Shown piece by piece: positions 26,270-32,889 of a stretch of 35,258 bases of DNA. The notes below the pieces were generated by a model, which was given only the letters and a program-made list of their open reading frames with translations, ran no database searches and was not told the origin of the DNA. Origin of the DNA: JABZIP01 sp052173355. GTDB taxonomy: Bacteria; Bacillota; Clostridia; Peptostreptococcales; Anaerovoracaceae. The DNA lies in NCBI GenBank assembly GCA_052173355.1, contig JBQMYS010000006.1:1-35258 (forward strand). Direction: 5' to 3'. The position numbers and the translations under genes are program-made. Position 1 is the first letter of the stretch. Each line of letters starts with the position of its first letter.

Positions 26270-27529
26270 TTAGTGTTTGTTTCTTTCGTGACGAAGTAGA
26301 CCCTGTGGTTCCATTGCCATTCTTTCGCCCTGAGCAAGTCCTGCTACTCCCTCGTAATGGTAGCCGTCAACTGTCTTGCAATTTTCATAGCTGCACTGTA
26401 ACTTAGGAAGTCCTACCGGCTCTGTATAAGTAGTGATAACACCTTCGTAGTTTCTTAGAATTACCTTTTCAGGTGTCTGAGAAATAATGTACTGAGGCAT
26501 TACAGGAGTCTTTCCGCCACCACCCGGAGCATCTACTACAAATGTAGGTACTGCATATCCGGAAGTGTGTCCGCGAAGTCCCTCAATCAACTCGATACCC
26601 TTAGATACCGGTGTTCTAAAGTGTTCAATTCCAAGTGACAAGTCGCACTGATAAATGTAGTAAGGTCTTACTCTGTTCTTTACAAGAAGATGCATAAGAT
26701 TTCTCATTACATGAACATCATCATTTACGCCTCTCAAAAGTACGGACTGATTACCCAAAGGAATACCTGCATCTGCAAGTTTTCTGCAAGCTTCCATAGC
26801 TTCCGGAGTCATTTCCTTAGGATGATTGAAGTGAGTGTTAAGCCAAATTGGATGATATTTTTTAAGCATATTTACCAAATCATCAGTTATTCTTTGAGGC
26901 ATTACAACAGGTGTTCTGGATCCGATTCTTACGATTTCAACATGAGGAATCTTTCTAAGTTCACTGATGATGTACTCAAGAACATCGTCTTCAACGCAAA
27001 GCGCATCTCCGCCCGACAAAAGCACGTCCCTAACAACAGGAGTCTTTTTAATATATGCAATACAAGCATCAATATCTTCCCTGCTTCTAGCTCCGTCAGT
27101 TTCTCCTGCCATTCTTCTTCTTGTGCAGTGTCTGCAATACATTGAGCACTGGTCTGTGATTAAGAACAAAACTCTGTCAGGGTATCTGTGAGTAAGTCCC
27201 GGTGCAGGAGAATCCTCATCTTCGTGAAGCGGGTCAAGCATATCCGCATCACTTCTGTGAGTTTCCGCTAAAGTAGGAACTGCCTGCATTCTTACAGGAC
27301 ATGAAGGGTCATCTTCACTCATAAGTGAAGCGTAGTAAGGTGTAATACCGACTCTAAAGCCTGCCATTACTTTTGCAATATCTTCTTCTTCCTCTTTTGT
27401 AAGTTTAAGTACTTTTTTTATGTCCTCAACTGAGTTTAATCTGTTTGCCACCTGCCAGTGCCAGTCATTCCACTGTTCATCTGTAACATCTTTCCACAGA
27501 GGAATTTCTTTCCAATTTCTGATAGCCAT
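26270..27529 (-). CDS. kamA: L-lysine 2,3-aminomutase
   Basis: KamA is a radical SAM/PLP enzyme that converts L-lysine to L-beta-lysine, the first step of lysine fermentation. The 419 residues contain the cluster-binding CxxxCxxC (C128, C132, C135 in CSMYCRHC) and a GGDAL loop. The PLP lysine is K340 in PGGGGK, and the conserved RIGSRTPVVMPQRI and HFNHPKE blocks are present. The C-terminal LQCSYENC pair fits the zinc-binding Cys of the family. AGGAG lies at good spacing before the ATG. The gene follows kdd after 146 nt with a hairpin in between and precedes kamB. The lysine enzyme is preferred over glutamate or EF-P (EpmB) variants because of the flanking kam genes and the length. Confidence 0.96.
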   Translation of the reverse strand: MAIRNWKEIPLWKDVTDEQWNDWHWQVANRLNSVEDIKKVLKLTKEEEEDIAKVMAGFRVGITPYYASLMSEDDPSCPVRMQAVPTLAETHRSDADMLDPLHEDEDSPAPGLTHRYPDRVLFLITDQCSMYCRHCTRRRMAGETDGARSREDIDACIAYIKKTPVVRDVLLSGGDALCVEDDVLEYIISELRKIPHVEIVRIGSRTPVVMPQRITDDLVNMLKKYHPIWLNTHFNHPKEMTPEAMEACRKLADAGIPLGNQSVLLRGVNDDVHVMRNLMHLLVKNRVRPYYIYQCDLSLGIEHFRTPVSKGIELIEGLRGHTSGYAVPTFVVDAPGGGGKTPVMPQYIISQTPEKVILRNYEGVITTYTEPVGLPKLQCSYENCKTVDGYHYEGVAGLAQGERMAMEPQGLLRHERNKH

Positions 27530-27609
27530 TTTATTTCTCCTTTTATGGTTTTATTTTCATAAACTTTATTTAAATTTAAACTTAATTAAATAATTATTAC
27601 TAATCCGCT

Positions 27610-27645
27610 TGCTTTTGGCTTCCCGCTTACGAGTCGCCAAAAGCA
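27610..27645 (-). other. Intercistronic hairpin between kdd and kamA
   Basis: Perfect 10-bp arms TGCTTTTGGC (27610-27619) and GCCAAAAGCA (27636-27645) surround a 16-nt loop. No U-tract follows on the minus-strand transcript. It is the main structure in the 146-nt gap between kdd and kamA and may be a processing or stabilising element that sets kdd apart from the rest of the operon. Confidence 0.65.
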
Positions 27646-27675
27646 TTCATATTTTATTTGATTTCCCTATGTTTA

Positions 27676-28707
27676 TTATGCATAAAGATCTGAGAATAAA
27701 TCTCTGATTGGCTTGCTTTCTCTTAAAATTTCAAGTGTAACTTCAGCATGTCCTTCACAATATCCGTTACCTACAATCATTTCAATATCCTTACCTACTC
27801 CTTCTGCTCCAAGCGCAGCCTTTGTGAAGCTTGTTGCCATAGAGAAGAAATATACAAGTCCATGTTGCTTACAAGCTAGGATACAAGACATTTCAGTGTT
27901 TTCCACATTTACGCAGTTAATAACTACATCTGCAAGTTTTCCGTCAGTAAGTTTTGCAACTTCTTCATAAATTCCAACTGCATCGGTAGCATCTGCAACT
28001 AAATAATGATCTGCATAACCTAAAGATTTTGCTCTGTCGATAGATTTCTGGAAACCGTCAATAACGATTACCTTTCCTGTAACTCCTGCTCTTTTCTTTG
28101 CTTCATAAGTTACAAGCATACCGGATTTTCCGCCACCGCCGATAACTACTACAGTGTTACCCGGTTTTACATATTTAGCAGTCTGAGCAGGAGCACCTGC
28201 AACGTCCAATGCTGATAATGCAAGACCTTCAGGAATATCATTTGGAAGAACTGCGTAAATACCGCTCTGGAACAAAATTGCCTGTCCCTTTATGTCAACC
28301 TGGTCGATTTCAGGTCTAACTTCAATAATTTCGTCGATTTTTAGTGGAGTAAGTGACAAAGATACTAATGTAGCAATTTTATCGCCTACCTTTAGAGTTC
28401 CCTCATATGCAGGTCCAATCTCTTTTATAGTACCGATAAGCATTCCGCCTGAACCTGTCCATGGATTCTTGTGTTTGCCTGCTTTTTCAACGATGCCGAG
28501 CATAGTCTTTTTAATTTCTTCTATATCGCCGTTTGCTCTTCTTTCAATCTCTGTGAATGAAGCTGAGTCGATGTTTAAAGTTTTAACATCTATGAGCACC
28601 TCATTGTCGTAAATCTCCATAGTGTTATCGATAACATCTGCCGGCTGTGGCAACACTCCTTTTGGTGAAATAACCCTGTGAGTACCGTAAGGTGATCCCT
28701 TCTTCAT
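27676..28707 (-). CDS. kdd: L-erythro-3,5-diaminohexanoate dehydrogenase
   Basis: Kdd oxidatively deaminates 3,5-diaminohexanoate to 5-amino-3-oxohexanoate and ammonia with NAD(P)+. The 343-residue protein has a GroES-like N-terminal half (about 1-175) and a Rossmann half with the glycine motif IGGGGKSG at ~189-196, as in medium-chain dehydrogenases. Other conserved stretches are NPWTGSGGMLIGTIKEIG and the C-terminal GKDIEMIVGNGYCEGHAEVTLEIL. AGGAGG precedes the ATG. It is the first gene of the kdd-kamABCDE operon behind a sigma-54 promoter. The sensor half of the activator encoded upstream (29010-31085) is homologous to it along nearly its full length. Confidence 0.94.
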   Translation of the reverse strand: MKKGSPYGTHRVISPKGVLPQPADVIDNTMEIYDNEVLIDVKTLNIDSASFTEIERRANGDIEEIKKTMLGIVEKAGKHKNPWTGSGGMLIGTIKEIGPAYEGTLKVGDKIATLVSLSLTPLKIDEIIEVRPEIDQVDIKGQAILFQSGIYAVLPNDIPEGLALSALDVAGAPAQTAKYVKPGNTVVVIGGGGKSGMLVTYEAKKRAGVTGKVIVIDGFQKSIDRAKSLGYADHYLVADATDAVGIYEEVAKLTDGKLADVVINCVNVENTEMSCILACKQHGLVYFFSMATSFTKAALGAEGVGKDIEMIVGNGYCEGHAEVTLEILRESKPIRDLFSDLYA

Positions 28708-28793
28708 AATAACTACCTCCTAAAATCAATAAATAATTTAATATATCCATACCATAATCTAGCCAAGCTGTTACAGTACACAATTTACATAAT

Positions 28794-28808
28794 GCAATTT
28801 TCATGCCA
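28794..28808 (-). promoter_or_regulatory. Sigma-54 (-24/-12) promoter of the kdd-kam operon
   Basis: On the minus strand TGGCAT-GAAAA-TTGC matches the sigma-54 consensus TGGCAC-N5-TTGC with one difference. The invariant GG and GC are separated by the required 10 bp. The predicted transcript start is near 28782, about 75 nt before the kdd ATG. Confidence 0.85.
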
Positions 28809-28963
28809 ACTGTTGCAATCAGTGCCCTGTTTTCAGTTACTAATCTTCCAATAATAATTTTTGTTCTGCCAAACAATATTTATAAAAAAATTATATTTAT
28901 CACACTATATGTTTTGCAAAAAAACTGCTGATTTTGCCAATATTTTTGCTGTAATTTTGTGCT

Positions 28964-28981
28964 TGAACCATTTTTAACTCA
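28964..28981 (+). promoter_or_regulatory. Candidate activator site 1 (18-bp motif TGAACC-N6-AACTCA)
   Basis: TGAACCATTTTTAACTCA is one arm of a large inverted repeat whose other arm is at 28995-29012. Its centre is about 190 bp upstream of the predicted kdd transcript start, a normal distance for a sigma-54 enhancer. The same 6-6-6 layout occurs before kal. Confidence 0.65.
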
Positions 28982-28994
28982 TATGAATTTTGCG

Positions 28995-29012
28995 TGAGTT
29001 AAAAACGGTTCA
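28995..29012 (-). promoter_or_regulatory. Candidate activator site 2 (inverted copy)
   Basis: On the minus strand it reads TGAACCGTTTTTAACTCA and differs from site 1 at one base. It starts with the stop codon TGA of the activator gene. The two sites are separated by 13 bp in opposite orientation. As RNA they would form an 18-bp stem, but no U-tract follows, so it is not a standard terminator. Confidence 0.65.
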
Positions 29013-31085
29013 TAGCCCATATTTTTTCTTTTTTCTAACAAGTTGTGTCTGACTTATTCCTATCGCCGCCGCAGTTTTTCGTGTGGATCCGAACACTTCA
29101 CAAGCCCTTCGAATCATCTCTTTTTCAAAGGTTTCAACAAGCATATCCAGTTTGGTATTGCTTTTTATAGCCTCCTCAAACAGCAAATTTGTATCTCCAC
29201 CGAGCTTCCCCATTTCAATATTATTCAAACACTTAATAACATCCAAAAGGGTAATATTTTCCCCTTTTGCACTTATAATTATACGCTGCACCGCATTTTC
29301 CAGTTCCCTTATATTACCTTTCCAAATATGTTCTTTCAAGTATTCAACAGCTTCTTCTTCCATACTGCGCATTACACCGTACTCGTTACCGTATCGCTGC
29401 AAAAAATAATTCACAAATGCAGGAATTTCATTCTTTCTTTCGGCAAGCGACGGCACTCTGATTTGAACAACGTTTAGTCTATAATAAAGATCCTGCCTGA
29501 ATTCTTTATTTTCAACAAGGCTTTGCAAATCGCGATTTGTCGCCGATATTAACCTCACATTTGTCTTAATAGTTCTGGTTCCGCCTACTCTTTGAAATTC
29601 GCCGTCTTGCGTTACTCTAAGAAGCTTCGCCTGTATATCGAGCGGTAATTCTCCAACTTCGTCCAAAAATATTATTCCATTATCAGCCGCTTCAAAATAT
29701 CCTTTCTTACCGTTTGCATTCGCACCTGTAAAAGCACCTTTTTCATATCCGAAAAATTCACTTTCCATCAAATTAGGAGCTATAGCCGCACAGTTTATTT
29801 TTAAAAACGGTTTCATTTTTCTTGCGCTGTTTTTTTGTATAATATTGGCAATTTTATCCTTGCCGACTCCGGTTTCTCCCGTTATCAAAACGTTGCAATC
29901 ATAACGTGCAACATTTCTTACTTCATCAAGCACATTTGCCATAGCTCTACTTTCGCAGACAAAATTTTCCGCTATACTGTTTCTATAGCCGCCTGCTGAA
30001 ATCGCACGTTCTTCGCGTACCAACGGATAATGTAAATCATCTTCAAGTTTCCCTCTTGAAGTTGACGCTCCCTCGATATAAGGGGCAAGTTCCTTTGTTA
30101 TTTCTATATCAAATTCATCGTATTTCTCCAAGTATCCGTCTGCACTTTCTATATGCAAATCCTTAGCAAGCGATTCTGTAAGATACAAAGCTATATTGTA
30201 ATTATTTATCAAATTCGCAAATATAACAGTTCCTCCCTGCTTCGCCGCAAGTATGTTTATCGTTTCTGCGCCTTGTATATCTGCGCAGTTTACAGTTATA
30301 TCAAACTTAGAATCAAGATCCATACGTTCAATACATTCCATAGGGCGTAATATATTAACATATTCCACTTTGGTAAAAACTTCGGAAAGCAATTTATCTA
30401 TGCTTCTACCCACCATGATAAGTTCAGTCTTTTTATCAAAAAGGCATAGTATTTCAACATCTTTGCCGGCAGTTTTTCTAATCGCATACCCAAATATCAA
30501 ATTAGTCAATATGTTGTTACCGACAACCAAAAATTTTTTATTACCCCTTACAGTTTTGCTTACAGTATAAATAGTACCCGATTCATTCAGTACAAAAAGA
30601 AAAAGATTAAGCGGCAACCCTTGCGGTTTTCTTACCACAGGCATATCGCCAAAAACTACGGCATAGCCTTCTACATCAACCTGGGTATATGCATCATCAA
30701 TGGAAATTATATTTTCCAAATATAGCGGTACGCTTGCAAGCGAAGTATTGCAAAGTATTTCATCCCCTATTTTCAAATTTTTTTCATTCGCATATTCACT
30801 ACCTATTTCATCAACAATTCCGTATAAAAGCCCTCCTGTATCCGTAACAGGATTATGCATTTTCCCACGCTTATCCACTATATCCATAATAGTATCTTTT
30901 ATTATGTTCGGATTCATTGCCGATGCCATACATATCTGCTTAAAGCTGGTTGATTCTATATGTATTTTTTTTACAGATATTCTCATCTCTGTAGGTCTTA
31001 TTTCCTTGGAATTATCGAGTTTCCATGCCGATGTCGGCAATACGTATTTGGGTTCCAGTACCCTTTCCTGTCCGTATTGTTTCAT
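29010..31085 (-). CDS. Sigma-54-dependent activator with a Kdd-like sensor domain
   Basis: This 691-residue protein joins three parts. Residues 1-~340 align throughout with Kdd from the same locus: MDIVDKRGKMHNPVTDTGGLLYGIVDEIG against LGIVEKAGKHKNPWTGSGGMLIGTIKEIG, and VNCADIQGAETINILAAKQ against INCVNVENTEMSCILACKQ. The NAD-binding GGGG at Kdd 190-193 is replaced by GNNI at 189-192, so it is probably no longer an enzyme. Residues ~370-610 are an AAA+ domain with Walker A GETGVGKD (403-410), GAFTGA (450-455) and IIFLDE (471-476). The C-terminus is a Fis-type HTH (KTAAAIGISQTQLVRKKKKYG). GGAGGG precedes the ATG. It lies between two sigma-54 promoters and most likely activates the lysine genes on sensing a pathway intermediate. 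Confidence 0.93.
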   Translation of the reverse strand: MKQYGQERVLEPKYVLPTSAWKLDNSKEIRPTEMRISVKKIHIESTSFKQICMASAMNPNIIKDTIMDIVDKRGKMHNPVTDTGGLLYGIVDEIGSEYANEKNLKIGDEILCNTSLASVPLYLENIISIDDAYTQVDVEGYAVVFGDMPVVRKPQGLPLNLFLFVLNESGTIYTVSKTVRGNKKFLVVGNNILTNLIFGYAIRKTAGKDVEILCLFDKKTELIMVGRSIDKLLSEVFTKVEYVNILRPMECIERMDLDSKFDITVNCADIQGAETINILAAKQGGTVIFANLINNYNIALYLTESLAKDLHIESADGYLEKYDEFDIEITKELAPYIEGASTSRGKLEDDLHYPLVREERAISAGGYRNSIAENFVCESRAMANVLDEVRNVARYDCNVLITGETGVGKDKIANIIQKNSARKMKPFLKINCAAIAPNLMESEFFGYEKGAFTGANANGKKGYFEAADNGIIFLDEVGELPLDIQAKLLRVTQDGEFQRVGGTRTIKTNVRLISATNRDLQSLVENKEFRQDLYYRLNVVQIRVPSLAERKNEIPAFVNYFLQRYGNEYGVMRSMEEEAVEYLKEHIWKGNIRELENAVQRIIISAKGENITLLDVIKCLNNIEMGKLGGDTNLLFEEAIKSNTKLDMLVETFEKEMIRRACEVFGSTRKTAAAIGISQTQLVRKKKKYGL

Positions 31086-31094
31086 TTTACCCTC

Positions 31095-31112
31095 CGAACC
31101 TTTTTCGGTTCA
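31095..31112 (+). promoter_or_regulatory. Candidate activator site 3 (palindromic CGAACC-N6-GGTTCA)
   Basis: CGAACCTTTTTCGGTTCA has the 6-6-6 layout of the two sites upstream of kdd and is the most symmetric of the three. It lies about 30 bp upstream of the kal -24 element and directly upstream of the activator's own ribosome binding site, which suggests control in both directions. Confidence 0.65.
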
Positions 31113-31129
31113 CTTAATTCTTGTTTTCA

Positions 31130-31158
31130 ATATTACAATATTGGCACAAAAATTGCAA
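31130..31158 (-). promoter_or_regulatory. Candidate sigma-A promoter of the activator gene
   Basis: On the minus strand TTGCAA (31158-31153) and TAATAT (31135-31130) are spaced by 17 bp. The -35 box coincides with the -12 element of the kal sigma-54 promoter on the other strand, so the two promoters cannot be occupied at the same time. Confidence 0.5.
31142..31156 (+). promoter_or_regulatory. Sigma-54 (-24/-12) promoter of kal
   Basis: TGGCAC-AAAAA-TTGC matches the sigma-54 consensus exactly, with 10 bp between the GG and GC pairs. The predicted start is near 31168, about 60 nt before the kal ATG. Confidence 0.9.
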
Positions 31159-31227
31159 CATATTTTTTAATAAGCTATACAGCTAATATACTACAACACA
31201 AAATTTATTTAATAAAGGAGAGTAAAA

Positions 31228-31617
31228 ATGGAAAAAGTTTCAGCAACACTAAGACTTAGAATGTCACACAAGGATGCTCACTACGGCGGAAGTTTAGTAG
31301 ATGGAGCTCATATGGTTCACCTTTTCGGCGACCTTGCTACAGAGCTTCTAATAAAGGTTGACGGAGATGAAGGTCTATTTTTAAGATATGACGAAGTTGA
31401 ATTCCTTGCACCTACTTATGCAGGCGATTACATCGAAGTTTACGGTGAAATCACTAAAATGGGTAACACTTCAAGAACCATGGAATTCGTAGCTAAAAAG
31501 GTGGTAGCAGCCAGACCTGACATCAGCCCGTCCGCTGCAGATTCTCTAGAAGAACCTATCATCGTTGCAAAAGCAAAGGGCGTATGTGTCACTCCAAAAG
31601 ACTCTCAGAGAAAATAA
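31228..31617 (+). CDS. kal: 3-aminobutyryl-CoA ammonia lyase
   Basis: Kal removes ammonia from L-3-aminobutyryl-CoA to give crotonyl-CoA in lysine fermentation. The 129-residue protein has the single hotdog-domain size and pattern of the family (MSHKDAHYGGSLVDGAHMVHLFGDLATELLIKVDGDEGLFLRYDEVEFLAPTYAGDYIEVYGEI). GGAGAG lies before the ATG. It is a single-gene transcript, divergent from the activator, with its own consensus sigma-54 promoter and a strong terminator. In many genomes kal lies beside kce and kdd; here kce is missing from the locus. Confidence 0.92.
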   Translation: MEKVSATLRLRMSHKDAHYGGSLVDGAHMVHLFGDLATELLIKVDGDEGLFLRYDEVEFLAPTYAGDYIEVYGEITKMGNTSRTMEFVAKKVVAARPDISPSAADSLEEPIIVAKAKGVCVTPKDSQRK

Positions 31618-31650
31618 CTAAACTCCGATTGTCCGGATAAAATTAAAAAG

Positions 31651-31693
31651 AAAAAATGACAGTATGAATATAAAATTCATACTGTCATTTTTT
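31651..31693. terminator. Bidirectional terminator between kal and the 79-residue gene
   Basis: Perfect 18-bp arms AAAAAATGACAGTATGAA (31651-31668) and TTCATACTGTCATTTTTT (31676-31693) enclose a 7-nt loop. T-runs on both strands serve kal and the converging small gene, whose stop codon lies inside the right arm. Confidence 0.92.
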
Positions 31694-31924
31694 GTTTCTT
31701 TGCATCTCTTTTAAAATATCGGCATAGCTTTTCGATTTTTCCTGCTTCTTGGGTTTAAGTTTAGGCTTCGCCTCAGGACTCACTTTCAACAAATCGTCCT
31801 TTTTTACCTCACTTCGCAAATTTGAAAGCTTAATTCGGGCTTCATAGTTTATACTTTCCGCGTCTTTGTCAACTTGCGTCTTTGAAAAATCGGCGCTTTC
31901 CGGTAAAAATACATTTCTTTTCAT
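31685..31924 (-). CDS. Small charged protein of unknown function
   Basis: This 79-residue Lys/Asp/Glu/Ser-rich protein has no hydrophobic segment and no motif I recognise. The C-terminal half (SPEAKPKLKPKKQEKSKSYADILKEMQRNKK) is probably disordered and basic. It starts 6 nt after the 82-residue membrane protein gene on the same strand, and its stop codon is inside the kal terminator. It is accepted as a gene because it fills its position in a tight operon. A conserved function cannot be claimed. Confidence 0.6.
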   Translation of the reverse strand: MKRNVFLPESADFSKTQVDKDAESINYEARIKLSNLRSEVKKDDLLKVSPEAKPKLKPKKQEKSKSYADILKEMQRNKK

Positions 31925-31930
31925 AGCGTC

Positions 31931-32179
31931 CTAAAGTCCTGCCCTAATTCGTGCAGTCAACGTAGTAATCAATATCAGATTTGCTATAAAAAGTCCCAAA
32001 AACGTCCTGTCACGATTTTCACTGTTTTTTAATTGAAATACTACAAAAAGCATTACTAAAAAGCCCGCAACCGATATGACCCTACCATACTGCATGTGCT
32101 TTAGTACAACGGTATAAATCCAAGCAATTCCAAAGCATCCCGTACCTATCATTGCAATTTTTCTCTTTAAATCGTTCAA
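31931..32179 (-). CDS. Small membrane protein of unknown function
   Basis: This 82-residue protein has about three hydrophobic segments: IAMIGTGCFGIAWIYTVVL (~8-26), VISVAGFLVMLFVVFQL (~34-50) and FLGLFIANLILITTLTARI (~60-78). No family was recognised. It lies 16 nt downstream of rnhB and 6 nt upstream of the 79-residue gene, in the rplS-ylqF-rnhB direction, so it is probably cotranscribed with them. Confidence 0.7.
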   Translation of the reverse strand: MNDLKRKIAMIGTGCFGIAWIYTVVLKHMQYGRVISVAGFLVMLFVVFQLKNSENRDRTFLGLFIANLILITTLTARIRAGL

Positions 32180-32195
32180 TCTAATTCCCCCTCAT

Positions 32196-32876
32196 TTAAT
32201 ATGTAAAACTTATGTTTTTTAAAAATGTTTTTCTATGTATTTTTGTAATCCCTGATCGGTCGATTCCCCTGTAATGCTCTTTCGTACCGTAACCTTTATT
32301 CTTTTCAAATGCGTAATCAGTATATTTCTTTGAAATTTCAACCATAAACCTGTCTCGTTTAACCTTAGCAACTATTGATGCCGCTGCCACCGCCATACTT
32401 TTTTGATCTGCTTTTATTATAGGAACAATCTTGATAAATTCTCCTTTTGAATTTATCATCTCCCCAACATCTACCGCATCTATAAGAACTTTAGATAATG
32501 CATATCCTTTTTCTTGCAGTTCTTTTTCTGCATTGCTTATCGCATCTCGCATCGCAAGTTTTGTAGCATTTAATATATTGATTTCATCAATTTTTACATT
32601 ATCGACTATTCCAAAGCCCACCGCAAGAGCATTTTGCATTATTTCGTCAAAAATAGCTTCTCTTTTTTTCTCACTCAATTTTTTTGAATCGTCAATTCCT
32701 ATTCCGCAAAAGTCATCTTTAAGTACGACACAAGCTGAAACCACAGGCCCCGCGATACAGCCCCTACCTACTTCATCTACACCTGCTACAATTTGCTTCG
32801 GAAATTCAGTTTGACTCAAATCAAAATCCCGAAGTTCACGCGCTCGATTAACCGCTTTTTCTTCTCTTAGTCCCAT
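32196..32876 (-). CDS. rnhB: Ribonuclease HII
   Basis: RNase HII cleaves RNA in RNA-DNA hybrids and removes misincorporated ribonucleotides. The catalytic block VAGVDEVGRGCIAGPVV carries the DEVGRG motif with the Asp-Glu pair, and further acidic residues follow in GIDDSKKLSEKKRE and LIDAV. I choose the ATG at 32876 (226 residues, MGLREEKAVNRARELRDFD). The frame is open to an ATG at 32981, but that would overlap the upstream transporter gene by about 90 nt and add residues not seen in the family. The ribosome binding site for 32876 is weak (GAAG), so the start is likely but not certain. Confidence 0.9.
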   Translation of the reverse strand: MGLREEKAVNRARELRDFDLSQTEFPKQIVAGVDEVGRGCIAGPVVSACVVLKDDFCGIGIDDSKKLSEKKREAIFDEIMQNALAVGFGIVDNVKIDEINILNATKLAMRDAISNAEKELQEKGYALSKVLIDAVDVGEMINSKGEFIKIVPIIKADQKSMAVAAASIVAKVKRDRFMVEISKKYTDYAFEKNKGYGTKEHYRGIDRSGITKIHRKTFLKNISFTY

Positions 32877-32889
32877 TTTCTTCACAAAA

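Larger units (their letters stand above)
28708..29009 (-). other. Regulatory gap between the activator gene and kdd
   Basis: This 302-nt stretch has no gene. From the kdd side it holds the kdd ribosome binding site, an apparent ~75-nt leader without recognised structure, a -24/-12 promoter (28794-28808), about 150 bp of AT-rich DNA, and the inverted pair of 18-bp motifs that runs into the activator's stop codon. I saw no lysine or cobalamin riboswitch. Confidence 0.75.

Noticed and set aside
28708..28793. Lysine or cobalamin riboswitch in the kdd leader
   Set aside because: The leader is about 75 nt, AT-rich, without the multi-helix conserved cores these riboswitches need. None was found before kamA, kamD or atoE either.
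28625..28876. An 83-residue minus-strand frame across the kdd start and its upstream region
   Set aside because: It overlaps the kdd start in another frame and spans the sigma-54 promoter; there is no ribosome binding site or recognisable protein.
28964..29012. Intrinsic terminator at the end of the activator gene
   Set aside because: The 18-bp stem has no U-tract on the minus-strand transcript, and each arm matches the site upstream of kal, so binding sites explain it better. A dual role is not excluded.
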